From Bacillota bacterium (GTDB lineage: Bacteria; Bacillota; Bacilli; Paenibacillales; Paenibacillaceae), in assembly GCA_023433615.1 (NCBI GenBank), contig JAEZCJ010000090.1, positions 1 to 64,000 of the forward strand: a DNA stretch of 64,000 nt. The letters run 5' to 3'. The notes beneath the pieces are model-generated. The model was not told the origin of the DNA. It made no database searches and saw nothing but the letters and a program-made list of their open reading frames with translations. Position 1 is the stretch's first letter, and the number at the start of each line of letters is the position of its first letter. The translations under genes and the position numbers were made by a program. Shown here piece by piece: positions 1-8,191 of the stretch.

Positions 1-389
1 AGCGGTCCGACCGTCGGCTCGAACTTGCCGCCTGAAGCTTCCGCATAGCGAAGCGCAGTTTCGACGACAAGGTAAGTCTGTTCGGATACTTGCACAGCTT
101 CCTTGCCCGCCCGCTTATTGACAAGATCGAGCTCGCTGCCCTCCAACTGCCGATTCATCTGCCGGTCGATCGCATGCAGCCGCTCCTCAATCTCCGCAAA
201 ATGTGCGGACGTCATGCCAGCATCGTACACGCGTACACTGACAAGCGTATCGAAGATGAAGTAACTCTCCGATATCGGCAGCTCGCGTGATCCGCCGCTT
301 GCGGCCGTGCCGTCGGACTCGCCTTGCCGACTGCAGCCGGCTAATACGGCAATCAGCAGGAACAGCAAAAACAGCCTCGTTCTATGCAT
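1..389 (-). CDS. fmnB: FAD:protein FMN transferase (ApbE family), C-terminus beyond the left edge
   Basis: The frame starts at an ATG and runs off the window after about 129 codons. The N-terminus is a lipoprotein signal (hydrophobic stretch then LAGC, lipid-modified Cys19), so the enzyme is tethered outside the membrane. The following FDTLVSVRVYD and 'IDRQMN...SELDLVNKRAG' stretches are the usual opening of ApbE proteins, which cut FAD and attach FMN to Ser/Thr of FMN-binding domains. It is divergent from eetA, and the flavin-acceptor lipoprotein pplA lies 14 kb away, so it probably flavinylates PplA (inference). The metal-binding C-terminal half cannot be checked here. Confidence 0.85.
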   Translation of the reverse strand, partial: MHRTRLFLLFLLIAVLAGCSRQGESDGTAASGGSRELPISESYFIFDTLVSVRVYDAGMTSAHFAEIEERLHAIDRQMNRQLEGSELDLVNKRAGKEAVQVSEQTYLVVETALRYAEASGGKFEPTVGP

Positions 390-447
390 AGACTACACCC
401 CATTCTGACTTCCTGATCCAAGGTTATCAGATGGCATCGGCAGCGAA

Positions 448-463
448 TGTGAGATTCATCATA
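448..463. promoter_or_regulatory. Degenerate Fnr/Rex-like half-palindrome between fmnB and eetA
   Basis: TGTGA-N6-TCATA differs by one base from the TGTGA-N6-TCACA site used by Bacillus-type Fnr. It sits in the 133-bp divergent promoter region of the left half of the EET locus. One-mismatch sites are expected about twice by chance in 64 kb, so the support is mostly its position and the perfect site upstream of pplA. Confidence 0.3.
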
Positions 464-522
464 GTGGCGCCATGGGGGGCGGGGTCATAATGAAAGCATA
501 ACGAGGAAAGGGGGAGGCCGGC

Positions 523-909
523 ATGAAACGTGGCGATAGGTGGCTCGCGGCTCTCCTGATCATAATTGTAGCCGCGCTGGTTATTCCGAGACTGACGACG
601 GGAGACGAGGAAGGCTCAGAAGGCCAACGATATGCGCAAATCACGGTTGGCGGAGAGCTGTACCGCACCGTTGCGTTAACAGGAGCTCCCGAGGAGACGA
701 TCCTGATCGAGACCGAACGGGGAACGAACCGGCTGGACATTCACGATGACGGCATCGAGATGCATGAAGCGGACTGCCCGGATCAGCTCTGCCTGTCGTT
801 CGGCCATATAAGGAAGCGAGGCGATACGATCGTCTGCCTTCCGAACCGCGTCCTTGTCGAGATTATCGGCGGACCGGACGGAGGTGAGGTCGATGTTATC
901 GTCTCCTGA
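523..909 (+). CDS. eetA: NusG domain II-containing membrane-anchored protein, EetA-like
   Basis: This 128-residue protein has one N-terminal membrane segment (about residues 8-24) and then an extracytoplasmic NusG-II-type beta domain with the recognisable 'HEADCPDQLCLSFGHI' and 'IVCLPNRVLVEI' stretches. A GGGGGAGG ribosome site precedes the ATG. It overlaps the next gene by 17 bases, so the two are probably co-translated. NusG-II proteins next to a Gx-transporter-type membrane protein, ECF genes and a prenyltransferase match EetA of the Listeria and Lactobacillus FLEET loci. Its biochemical role there is not settled; the assignment rests on domain and context. Confidence 0.82.
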   Translation: MKRGDRWLAALLIIIVAALVIPRLTTGDEEGSEGQRYAQITVGGELYRTVALTGAPEETILIETERGTNRLDIHDDGIEMHEADCPDQLCLSFGHIRKRGDTIVCLPNRVLVEIIGGPDGGEVDVIVS

Positions 910-1435
910 CCTCGATCCGCTGAAGAAGACGGTCATGCTCGCGATTTTTGCATCGCTGGCGGTCGTGTTGGGCATTCTGGAGTCGCTAATCCCGCTGGCC
1001 GTATCGATCCCGGGCGCAAAGCTGGGCTTCGGCAACATCATGGTGCTGACATGCCTCTATTACTTCACCGGCCGGGACGCGCTGTCGCTCATTGTCCTGA
1101 AGACGCTGCTGACGGCCTTCATCCTCGGTTCCTTCTCGACCTTCCTGTTCAGCTTCCTCGGTGCCATGTTCAGCTTCGCGGTCATGTTCGTCATGCTGCG
1201 GGTCGGCATGCAGGCGTTCAGCCTCATCGCGATCAGCGTTGCTGGCGGCATCGCCCATAATATCGGGCAGTTGGGCGGCGCTGCGCTGGTGCTGGGTACG
1301 ACCAAGATTTTCTACTATCTGCCGTTCCTGCTGGGGGCCGGCATCGTGACGGGCTTGTTCGTCGGGCTGGCTGCGCGGCAGCTGATCGCTTCCCTGAATC
1401 GCGTCCCGTTGTTCGAAGGGCTGGAGAGTCGCTAG
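893..1435 (+). CDS. eetB: Gx transporter family membrane protein (ECF S-component-like), EetB
   Basis: The ATG at 893 was chosen because GGAGGTGAGG lies just upstream (880-889); an in-frame upstream start would lengthen the overlap with eetA and has no ribosome site. The 180-residue product is almost wholly hydrophobic with five or six membrane segments and the LGILESLIP and PGAKLGFGNIM stretches of the Gx/HepI-like S-component family. It is followed directly by genes for two ECF ATPases and an EcfT, which S-components pair with. In FLEET loci the corresponding gene is eetB. The substrate is unknown; a flavin or isoprenoid link is inferred from neighbours. Confidence 0.82.
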   Translation: MLSSPDLDPLKKTVMLAIFASLAVVLGILESLIPLAVSIPGAKLGFGNIMVLTCLYYFTGRDALSLIVLKTLLTAFILGSFSTFLFSFLGAMFSFAVMFVMLRVGMQAFSLIAISVAGGIAHNIGQLGGAALVLGTTKIFYYLPFLLGAGIVTGLFVGLAARQLIASLNRVPLFEGLESR

Positions 1436-1488
1436 GCAGAGGCTGGTCGGCATTAAGGGGCACAGCCCCAGACGGAGGAGGGACGGCG

Positions 1489-2379
1489 ATGGGGGAGCAT
1501 CAATGCGAACGATCAGCGCCAGCCGTCAGGATGGACCGCGTGTCCTATGCGCGTCGTCTGCAGGAGAAACCGCTGCTGCAGCATATATCGCTTGCGATCG
1601 AGACCGGTGAATGGGTGTCCATCATCGGCCGCAACGGATGCGGCAAATCGACGTTAGCCAAGCTGCTGTCCGGGCTGCTGCCGCTAAGCGGCGGCTCGCT
1701 GAGCATCGGCGGAACGCTTGTAACGGCGGCGAACGGTTGGGCATTGCGCGAACAAGTCGGCATCGTGTTCGCGAATCCGGATAATCAATTCGTCGGGATG
1801 AGCGTGGCCGAGGATATCGCGTTCGGCATGGAGAACCGTTGTTGGAGCGAGCAGCGAATGCGGGAGCGGCTGTACGAGATCGCCGAGCGGCTGTCCGTCG
1901 TGCATCTGCTGGACCGCCATCCGGCTCAGCTCTCAGGCGGACAGAAGCAGCGCGTCGCCATCGCCGCGATTCTGGCGGTCGAGCCTTCGATCATCCTATT
2001 CGATGAAGCGACAGCCATGCTGGATGTTCCGTCCAAGCGTGAAGTGTTGAACCTGATGCGAGAGATGCGGGAGGGCGGGCGTCATACGCTGATCGCGATT
2101 ACGCACGAGACCGACGAGATGCTGGCGTCCGACCGCCTGATCGCGCTAGCGGACGGGACGGTCTCGGCTGCGGGAGCACCGGAATTGCTGCTCCGGGACG
2201 AGGCCCTTCTCGATGTCTGCGGCATAGAGATGCCTTATTACATGAGACTAAGCCGAGCGCTCCGCGAGAAGGGCTGCGATATCGGCGATCATCTGACGGA
2301 GAGATCCTTCATGGAGGCGCTGCGGCTATGGCAATCCGATTCGAGAACGTCACCTATCGTTACCGGGCAAGCGGGCTAA
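1489..2379 (+). CDS. ecfA1: Energy-coupling factor transporter ATPase 1
   Basis: ABC-type ATPase of 296 residues. Walker A is GRNGCGKST (about residues 47-55), the signature LSGGQ is near residue 147 and Walker B ILFDEAT near 167-173. The two EcfA proteins pair to drive an EcfT/S-component complex. A GGAGGAGGGA ribosome site precedes the start. Its end overlaps the next gene by 52 bases, so it is translationally coupled. In FLEET-type loci this module has been tied to flavin trafficking; here that is inferred from context. Confidence 0.9.
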   Translation: MGEHQCERSAPAVRMDRVSYARRLQEKPLLQHISLAIETGEWVSIIGRNGCGKSTLAKLLSGLLPLSGGSLSIGGTLVTAANGWALREQVGIVFANPDNQFVGMSVAEDIAFGMENRCWSEQRMRERLYEIAERLSVVHLLDRHPAQLSGGQKQRVAIAAILAVEPSIILFDEATAMLDVPSKREVLNLMREMREGGRHTLIAITHETDEMLASDRLIALADGTVSAAGAPELLLRDEALLDVCGIEMPYYMRLSRALREKGCDIGDHLTERSFMEALRLWQSDSRTSPIVTGQAG

Positions 2380-3206
2380 ACGGCAGCGCGGCAGGGTTGT
2401 TCGATGTCCATCTGCAGTTCGCGGAGGGCCGGTTCACGGCAATCCTCGGCGCGCCGGGCTCGGGCAAGTCGACGTTGCTGCAGCATTGCAACGGATTGCT
2501 CCTGCCCGAGGACGGACGCGTCGAGGTGTACGATTGCGAGCTTACCCCGGCGCGTCCCGATCCGAAGCTGGTTCAGCGGCTGCGCAGACGCGTCGGCCTG
2601 GTGCTTCAGTATCCCGAGGAGCAGCTGTTCGAGGATACGCTGGCGAAGGATCTGGCATTCGGCCCGATGAACTTCGGCGCGACCGAGGAAGAAGCGCTCG
2701 CCGCGGCACGCGAAGCGCTCGTGCAGGCGGGGCTGGACGAATCGTTCATGGACCGCAATCCGTTCGGCCTGAGCGGCGGGCAGCAGCGCAAAGCCGCCAT
2801 AGCCGCGGTCCTGGCGGCGAAACCCGATCTGCTCGTCCTGGACGAACCGACCGCTTCGCTCGATCAGAGCAGCCGCAAGGAGCTGCTGAGCATGCTGGCC
2901 GGACTGTGCAGGGAGCAAGGCCGGACCGTCGTCGTCGTCACGCATCGGCTGGAGGAGATTCTCCCTTATGCGGATGAATTGGCCGTCATGCAGAACGGCC
3001 GCATCGCGTATCATGGCGAGCTTCAGGCGGCGCTGCTCCATCACGCCGAGCAGTTGGAGGAAGCGGGCATCGAGCTGCCGCCCTCCGTGCGGCTGCTGCG
3101 TCAGGCAAGCGTAACGCTCGGCATGCCGATGCCGGACCGTCTTCCGGATGTTAGCGAGCTTGCCGAATCGATCATGTCCGCCCTTGCGAACAACCGCGAT
3201 GTGTAG
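2328..3206 (+). CDS. ecfA2: Energy-coupling factor transporter ATPase 2
   Basis: Second ABC ATPase (292 residues), paired with EcfA1. Walker A is GAPGSGKST (about residue 42), signature LSGGQQ near 147 and Walker B LVLDEPT near 167. The switch stretch 'VVVVTHRLEEI' follows. It begins inside ecfA1 and ends 20 bases before ecfT, consistent with one transcript. Unlike many Firmicutes, where ecfA1A2T sits in the ribosomal protein cluster, this set is embedded in the EET locus, suggesting a dedicated copy. Confidence 0.9.
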   Translation: MAIRFENVTYRYRASGLNGSAAGLFDVHLQFAEGRFTAILGAPGSGKSTLLQHCNGLLLPEDGRVEVYDCELTPARPDPKLVQRLRRRVGLVLQYPEEQLFEDTLAKDLAFGPMNFGATEEEALAAAREALVQAGLDESFMDRNPFGLSGGQQRKAAIAAVLAAKPDLLVLDEPTASLDQSSRKELLSMLAGLCREQGRTVVVVTHRLEEILPYADELAVMQNGRIAYHGELQAALLHHAEQLEEAGIELPPSVRLLRQASVTLGMPMPDRLPDVSELAESIMSALANNRDV

Positions 3207-3226
3207 GAGAGAAGGAGGAGTGCCGC

Positions 3227-4021
3227 ATGCGCGAGCGAATGCTGCTGGGCCGCTACTTCGAAGCTGATTCTTGGATCCACCGTCTCGACCCGCGTGCGAA
3301 GACCGCTGCCATGGCATTCTATATGCTGGCCGTGTTCCTGATCGACTCTTACGTCGAAGTGCTCGCGGTGCTGCTCTTCTCGATCCTGCTGATGAAGGCG
3401 ACGACAATTCCGCTGCTGCGCTTCCTGCAAGCCATGCGGCCGCTGCTCTTCATCCTGCTCTTCATCTTCCTCTTCCATGCTCTGTTCGATGCGAGCGGTT
3501 CGCGAATCGTCGCGGCCGGACCGGTGAATCTGTATGCAGGCGGAATCGCGAAAGGCATGATGTCTGCTTCCCGCATGATGCTGTTCGTCACCTTCACCGC
3601 CTTGCTGACCTTCACGACGAAGCCGGATCGGCTGGCGCAGGGACTCGGCAGTCTCATGCAGCCGCTCCGCTTGGTGCGCGTCTCGCCGGAGCGCTTGTCG
3701 CTCATGATCGGCATTGCGCTTCGCTTCATCCCGACCGTCTTCGAGGAAGCAGAACGGATCTGGAAGGCACAGGCATCGAGAGGGATGGACTTTCGCTCGC
3801 AGCCGCTGATGAGGAAGGCGCGTCTGGCAATCGCGCTGCTCGTGCCGGTGACGGCTGGCGCGTGCCGCAGGGCGTCGGATCTGGCAGATTCGATGGCAGC
3901 CAGGGGCTATCGGCTAGGGCAGCCGAGAACGGCCTTCCAGCCGCTCGCGTGGGCGCGTGCCGACACGTGGTTCCTAATCTTGTTCGCGGTGCTGGCTGCG
4001 GCAACCCTTATTATGCGGTGA
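3227..4021 (+). CDS. ecfT: Energy-coupling factor transporter transmembrane protein EcfT (FmnA-like in EET context)
   Basis: Polytopic protein of 264 residues with a GAAGGAGG ribosome site. It carries the two short Ala/Ser-Arg-Gly motifs that mark the EcfT coupling helices: ASRG near residue 184 and AARG near 224. It joins the two ATPases to an S-component such as EetB. In Listeria an EcfT-like subunit of the EET locus (FmnA) is needed for flavin delivery to the outside; the equivalent role here is inferred from gene order only. Confidence 0.87.
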   Translation: MRERMLLGRYFEADSWIHRLDPRAKTAAMAFYMLAVFLIDSYVEVLAVLLFSILLMKATTIPLLRFLQAMRPLLFILLFIFLFHALFDASGSRIVAAGPVNLYAGGIAKGMMSASRMMLFVTFTALLTFTTKPDRLAQGLGSLMQPLRLVRVSPERLSLMIGIALRFIPTVFEEAERIWKAQASRGMDFRSQPLMRKARLAIALLVPVTAGACRRASDLADSMAARGYRLGQPRTAFQPLAWARADTWFLILFAVLAAATLIMR

Positions 4022-4044
4022 ACGATTATAGGGAGGGATTGATC

Positions 4045-4968
4045 ATGAAGCATCAATGGCGAAGAAGATGGAACGGGTTCTGGCAGCTGGCCGATCCGAA
4101 AATATGGATCGCATCCACGATCCCGATGCTGGTAGCCGGAGCGCTGGCATTCGCGCACACCGGATCGATCCCGCTCGGTTGGTTCGCCCTGGCACTCTTC
4201 GGCATCTACTTGATCGAGATCGGCAAGAATGCGGTGAACGAATTCATCGATTACCTGACAGGCGTCGATCCTGCGGTAACGCCGGATAATCGCACGCCTT
4301 TCAGCGGAGGGAAGAAGACGGTCGTCGACGGTAAGCTTACGCTGCTCGAGACTGCCGTCATTGCGCTCTTGACGCTGGTTGCAGCATTCGTAGTCGGCGT
4401 GCTGATCGCCGTCTTGAAGGAGCCGGCCGTATTCTGGATCGGCATGACGGGAGGCGTGCTGGCGGTATTCTACAGCCTGCCGCCGTTCAAGCTGAACTAT
4501 AACGGCCTGGGCGAGATCGCGGTCGGCTTGACGTTCGGTCCGCTTATCGTATCCGGCATGTACGTCTTGCTGACCGGCCAATTGGATTGGAAAATCGTCG
4601 TCGTGGGGCTGCCGCTCGCATTTCTCATTACGAATGTGCTGTGGATCAATCAGTATCCGGACTACGAGGCCGACCTGATGGGGGGCAAGCGCAATTGGGT
4701 CGTTCGCATCGGCAGGCCGAAAGGGCTCAAGGTGTATGCATGGCTGTACGTCGGCGCCTACGCGAGCCTGGTGCTGCTGGCGGTGCTCGAGCGAAATCCC
4801 GTCTGGCTGGCCGGCCTGCTCAGCCTGCCGCTCGCCGTGCAGTCGATCCGCATCGCGAAGCGCCACCTCGGAGACACGGCACGCTTCATCGCGGCCAATG
4901 CACGTACCGTACAGATCTACCAGCTCATCGGCCTCGCCATGGTGGCTGCTGCGCTATTCGCGAATTAG
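4045..4968 (+). CDS. dmkA: UbiA-family prenyltransferase, demethylmenaquinone-type (DmkA/MenA-like)
   Basis: The ATG at 4045 has GGGAGGGA upstream and gives 307 residues with eight or nine membrane segments. The first Asp-rich motif is NEFIDYLTGVD (about residues 69-79) and the second DYEADLMGGKRN lies near 208; both are the Mg-diphosphate-binding motifs of UbiA enzymes. MenA/DmkA enzymes attach a polyprenyl chain to 1,4-dihydroxy-2-naphthoate to give demethylmenaquinone. In FLEET loci DmkA makes the quinone pool that serves Ndh2. It is the last gene of the eetA operon and overlaps the next, convergent gene by 15 bases. Confidence 0.86.
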   Translation: MKHQWRRRWNGFWQLADPKIWIASTIPMLVAGALAFAHTGSIPLGWFALALFGIYLIEIGKNAVNEFIDYLTGVDPAVTPDNRTPFSGGKKTVVDGKLTLLETAVIALLTLVAAFVVGVLIAVLKEPAVFWIGMTGGVLAVFYSLPPFKLNYNGLGEIAVGLTFGPLIVSGMYVLLTGQLDWKIVVVGLPLAFLITNVLWINQYPDYEADLMGGKRNWVVRIGRPKGLKVYAWLYVGAYASLVLLAVLERNPVWLAGLLSLPLAVQSIRIAKRHLGDTARFIAANARTVQIYQLIGLAMVAAALFAN

Positions 4969-5469
4969 CGGGGGATGCGGAACGGCGCCGGCAGATGCAG
5001 CTGAGTCCGTGAGCAACTGCTGCCATTGCTGGCTGAAAGGCTCGATCGCTTGCAGCGTGAACACATGCTGCTCGACCTGTTCCAGAATCGAAGCCGTTTC
5101 CGTTAGCTGCCGCTGCAGCTCGCGGAACAGCTCGTCTTGCATGGCTGCCTCCGTCTGTTCCATCTGCTGCAAGCTGACATCCAGAGGCTGGGATTCGGCT
5201 TCAACCGATGTGTCCTCGAGATCGATGATGCTTGTCTCGTTTACCGGAGATTGCCTGTCCGGCACCCGTGCCGGGGCGAATTCTTCGCCGAATTCGGTCA
5301 ACGCCAATCGATCGCGTCCCATTGTCGTATTATGCATCTCCGTCCCCGGCGGACGGGCTGCCAATTCCCGGTCTTCGCGCACGAATCCCCGCCAGATCAT
5401 CGCGATCACGCCTATGGCAATGAGAATAGTCAGAGCAATCATCATGAAGTTCATCGTCCCTTTCAGCAT
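4954..5469 (-). CDS. Membrane-anchored coiled-coil protein of unknown function
   Basis: Not recognised. It has one N-terminal membrane segment (about residues 8-26), then a charged linker and a C-terminal glutamine-rich helical stretch (about 95-150) that could form a coiled coil. The first ATG lacks a clear ribosome site; an ATG five codons in (5454) is preceded by GAAAGGG with short spacing, so the start is uncertain. The 3' end overlaps dmkA by 15 bases tail to tail. It may form a pair with the glutamine-rich gene upstream on the same strand, although a hairpin separates them. Confidence 0.6.
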   Translation of the reverse strand: MLKGTMNFMMIALTILIAIGVIAMIWRGFVREDRELAARPPGTEMHNTTMGRDRLALTEFGEEFAPARVPDRQSPVNETSIIDLEDTSVEAESQPLDVSLQQMEQTEAAMQDELFRELQRQLTETASILEQVEQHVFTLQAIEPFSQQWQQLLTDSAASAGAVPHPPLIRE

Positions 5470-5485
5470 GTGGAATAGGAGGGTA

Positions 5486-5515
5486 AAGCAAGGGAAGGAA
5501 GCCTTTCCCTTGCTT
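5486..5515 (-). terminator. Hairpin between two minus-strand genes
   Basis: AAGCAAGGGAAGG pairs with CCTTTCCCTTGCTT with one bulged base and a very short loop. It lies just after the stop of the glutamine-rich gene. The following T-tract is poor, so it may be a weak terminator or a processing site. Confidence 0.5.
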
Positions 5516-5523
5516 CTTGGGCA

Positions 5524-6075
5524 TTATTGGATGGAACTTCCCGGATTTCCGATGCTTCCGTTGCTTCCGGTCTGAACGGCATGGTTCATCTGGTTCATCT
5601 GCTGCGCGGTGTGCTGCAGATTCTGCTGCTGCATGCTGCTCATCTGCTGAATGGCTTGTTGGCTAAGCTGGGAGGCTTGCTGCTGCGATTGCTGGACGAG
5701 CTGCTGCATCTGGTTCAGCATCTGGAACGATTGGACGCTCTGTCCTGCCTGCATCAACGTCTGCGCGGCTTGTTGTATCATCTGCTGCAGCTGCGTGAGC
5801 GTCTGCTTCTGTTGGTGCTGAATTTGCGTGCTGAAGCTGTTCATCTGGCTGACGAGCTGTCCGAGCTGCTGATTGCTCTGCGGCATCGTCATGCCGGATG
5901 TCATGCTGCTCGTGCTCGTCGATTGGACCTTCGCCAGCATGTGACGCATCTGCTCCAGCTGCTCTTCGAGCGGCGACAATTCACTCGCGATTTCCATCTT
6001 GACCGAGTCCGCGATTTCGTCCGCGATGATGGATTTTTCCACGGCATTGACGCCTTTTTTCACATTGTTAGACAT
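5524..6075 (-). CDS. Gln/Met-rich low-complexity protein of unknown function
   Basis: Not recognised. Of 183 residues the first 50 form a charged helix; residues 65-165 are extremely rich in Gln, Met and Ser with heptad-like spacing (QQM, MQQ, QLSQQ). No signal peptide or membrane segment is seen. GAGGCTC precedes the ATG. Such composition occurs in spore-coat or surface-adhesive proteins and in coiled coils, but no family can be named. The composition contrasts sharply with the GC-rich, Ala/Arg-rich neighbours. Confidence 0.65.
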   Translation of the reverse strand: MSNNVKKGVNAVEKSIIADEIADSVKMEIASELSPLEEQLEQMRHMLAKVQSTSTSSMTSGMTMPQSNQQLGQLVSQMNSFSTQIQHQQKQTLTQLQQMIQQAAQTLMQAGQSVQSFQMLNQMQQLVQQSQQQASQLSQQAIQQMSSMQQQNLQHTAQQMNQMNHAVQTGSNGSIGNPGSSIQ

Positions 6076-6215
6076 AAGTGAGCCTCCCGGTGATGTAGTT
6101 GGCGAATGAAGCGCCGAGAGGTATTGTCGTCAGGCACACCTCGGAATATCCTCTTCCAGAACAGGCAAAAAAAGCAGCCGATCGCACGGCTGCTTCTTCA
6201 TTGCCGGAATGCTAT

Positions 6216-6956
6216 TCATTCATCATGTACAACGTAACCGGGCTGCAGATCCACCTCTGCGAAGCCTGCCATGCGCCGCGCTTGATAGGCAATCGTACGG
6301 CTGCTGCCGATCAGGATCATATTCTGCATATCGGCCGCTCCGTGGCCGGGAAGCGCGAACGCGCGGGTGCAGTCGAATACGGTGCCGAGCGTCGCGTGAA
6401 TCGCGCACGCAAGCGGATCGTGCTTGCCTCTGCCGAACAGATTCATGATGATCGCGCCGCTGCCTCCAAGCTTGGCGGCTGCCAGGCGGAAGAAAGATTG
6501 CGAGCAAAGCTGCCGCGGGACGCCCCTATCGGTAAAAGCATCCACGATGACATAGTCATACCGCTCATCGGGCTCCGTTGCCAGAAGTTCACGGCCGTCC
6601 CCGATGCAGATCAGCTCTTGGCTGCAGCCGAAGTAGCGTCTGCTGAGCGCCGCTACCGACTCGTCGAGCTCGGCTGTCTTGAACCGTCTATCGGCGAACC
6701 GGCCGGCGATCGTCCCTATTCCATGCCCGATCAGGAACGCGTCTTGGAAAGCGGGATTGTTCGCCTCTAACAGATGGATGATCGCCCGCGGATATTCGAG
6801 CAGAATCCGTGCAGGGTCGTTCAGGTCCATTGCGCCTTGCACTGCTCCGTCGGCGAATTCCAGCACGCGGAATCGTCCGCGCTCGCCGTATAGCTCGTCG
6901 GTGTCGTACACGGTCATGTTATGCGCATCGGTAGAAGCGGAGTATATTACTTGCAA
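6216..6956 (-). CDS. Spermidine-synthase-like protein (SAM-dependent methyltransferase fold)
   Basis: A TTG start at 6956 was chosen because AAGGAG lies nine bases upstream and the product then opens MQVIYSAST; an ATG at 7025 would overlap the upstream gene and has no good ribosome site. The 246 residues follow the polyamine synthase pattern: 'LIGHGIGTIAGRF' for the nucleotide loop, 'TAELDESVAALSRRYFG', and 'YDYVIVDAFTDRGVP' around the Asp that abstracts a proton in true synthases. SpeE-like stand-alone proteins often lack proven aminopropyl-transfer activity, so the substrate is uncertain. It lies 45 bases after the AraC-type regulator and probably shares its transcript. Confidence 0.7.
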   Translation of the reverse strand: MQVIYSASTDAHNMTVYDTDELYGERGRFRVLEFADGAVQGAMDLNDPARILLEYPRAIIHLLEANNPAFQDAFLIGHGIGTIAGRFADRRFKTAELDESVAALSRRYFGCSQELICIGDGRELLATEPDERYDYVIVDAFTDRGVPRQLCSQSFFRLAAAKLGGSGAIIMNLFGRGKHDPLACAIHATLGTVFDCTRAFALPGHGAADMQNMILIGSSRTIAYQARRMAGFAEVDLQPGYVVHDE

Positions 6957-7000
6957 GACGCAACGCTCCTTCTGCAGCGGGATATCTGGCGGCTGCCCGA

Positions 7001-7867
7001 TTAGCGCTTCACGATCGGGATCCATACCTCGCAGCGGTAATCTTCGGCATTCGGATCTTCCGCCGGGTAGACCTCTAGCTCAGGCGTGCCGGCATGCTCA
7101 TATCCGGTGGAGGGGAACCATTCCGAGAAGATGCGCGAGAATACGTTCTGAATCGCGCCGGGCATCGGACCGACGGAAGTGAAGATTGCCCATGTGGAGG
7201 CTGGAATGACGCTTGCTGTGAGCCCCTCCGGTGCAACGGGGGCAGAATCGTTCACCTGGACGCCGATCATATAGTCGAATTGATCCGAACCGGGCGCCAT
7301 CCCCATGCAGATGCCGTAGACGAGGTCTCCCTCGCGGATCGCTACCAGCTTCTCTTCCGTGCCGTCTTGCTGGCATTGCTGCCAAAATTGCGGGATATCG
7401 CGCAGATTCTGCCCCTCCGCGCAAGTCGTTGCCAGCACCTTGCCAACCGTCGTGAACGCTTCCTTGTCTTCGATCCGATACTCCATGTCCTTGTCTCCCT
7501 TCAGTGATAGATGGAAGGAGATGCGTGGCGTCGCCCTGAGGCTGACGCCGGGACCGCGTGCCTCGGACGGCGAGACGCCGTGGATGCGGCGGAACGCCTT
7601 GGCGAACGATTCCGGCGAATCGTAGCCGTACTTGAGCGCGACATCCAGCACCTTCGCCTCCGACATCGCCAGCTCTTGGGCTGCCAGCGTGATTCGCCGC
7701 TTGCGCACATATTCCGCTGTCGTCATGCCGGTCAGCATATGGAACATCCGTTGAAAATGAAACGGCGACGAATAGGCGGCTGCGGCGATCGCCTCGATGT
7801 CGAGCGGCTCCGTAATGCGCAGCTCAATCAAGTCTAGTGCGGCATTCATCCGATTGAACCAATCCAT
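7001..7867 (-). CDS. AraC-family regulator with GyrI-like effector-binding domain
   Basis: The 288 residues split into an N-terminal AraC-type double helix-turn-helix (about 8-105, with 'SSPFHFQRMFHMLTG' and 'YGYDSPESFAKAFRRIHG') and a C-terminal GyrI-like domain (about 128-288) that binds small, often cationic or hydrophobic molecules. This MarA/Rob-like architecture usually controls drug-response genes. The downstream spermidine-synthase-like gene is a likely co-transcribed partner. GGAGATG precedes the start. The effector is unknown. Confidence 0.88.
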   Translation of the reverse strand: MDWFNRMNAALDLIELRITEPLDIEAIAAAAYSSPFHFQRMFHMLTGMTTAEYVRKRRITLAAQELAMSEAKVLDVALKYGYDSPESFAKAFRRIHGVSPSEARGPGVSLRATPRISFHLSLKGDKDMEYRIEDKEAFTTVGKVLATTCAEGQNLRDIPQFWQQCQQDGTEEKLVAIREGDLVYGICMGMAPGSDQFDYMIGVQVNDSAPVAPEGLTASVIPASTWAIFTSVGPMPGAIQNVFSRIFSEWFPSTGYEHAGTPELEVYPAEDPNAEDYRCEVWIPIVKR

Positions 7868-8064
7868 CCTGCATCTCCTTTCACTACCGCAATGCTATCA
7901 TGAAGCTATTCCATCATCCTGTCTTTGCGTGCTTAAACAGAACAGGCGATAAATCGTACGGATCGAATCTGCTATATGTTATATAATGGACGAACGGGTG
8001 AGCAGATGGCAAGAGAACTTAGTCGCTTTATCGGAGCGTCGACCATCCAGTCCCAAATCGAACT

Positions 8065-8110
8065 CTGCTATGCAGTTGAGCCTGATCGGCTCCTGCATGG
8101 CAGGGTTTTT
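8065..8110 (+). terminator. Intrinsic-terminator-like attenuator in the BCCT leader
   Basis: CTGCTATGCAG (8065-8075) pairs with CTGCATGGCAG (8093-8103) with one G-T pair; after a two-base bulge GAGCC pairs with GGCTC around a TGATC loop. The 16-pair stem is followed by GG and five T residues (8106-8110). It lies about 80 bases before the transporter start, as a transcription attenuator would. Confidence 0.6.
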
Positions 8111-8151
8111 GCCGTACATGAATTACCTTCGGGTAAGGCATACTGTACGGC
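8111..8151 (+). promoter_or_regulatory. Second leader hairpin with a TTCG tetraloop
   Basis: GCCGTACA (8111-8118) pairs exactly with TGTACGGC (8144-8151); inside it TTACC pairs with GGTAA around the stable TTCG loop. It directly follows the terminator-like hairpin and ends 40 bases before the BCCT start. Confidence 0.45.
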
Positions 8152-8191
8152 AGGGATTGTCTGGCTATTACGATAGGTTTGAGGTGACTGC

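Larger units (their letters stand above)
7868..8191 (+). other. 324-bp intergenic leader upstream of the BCCT gene
   Basis: Divergent from the AraC gene. It holds a TATAAT (7982-7987) without a good -35, then about 70 bases of unassigned sequence, a strong terminator-like hairpin and a second hairpin before the BCCT start at 8192. The sequence does not match the c-di-AMP, glycine, purine, SAM or T-box consensus sequences I can recall. Confidence 0.5.

Noticed and set aside
7982..8151. c-di-AMP (ydaO-type) riboswitch before the BCCT gene
   Set aside because: The conserved GGGGGACC and GGTAGG-type stretches of that class are absent; only generic hairpins were seen.
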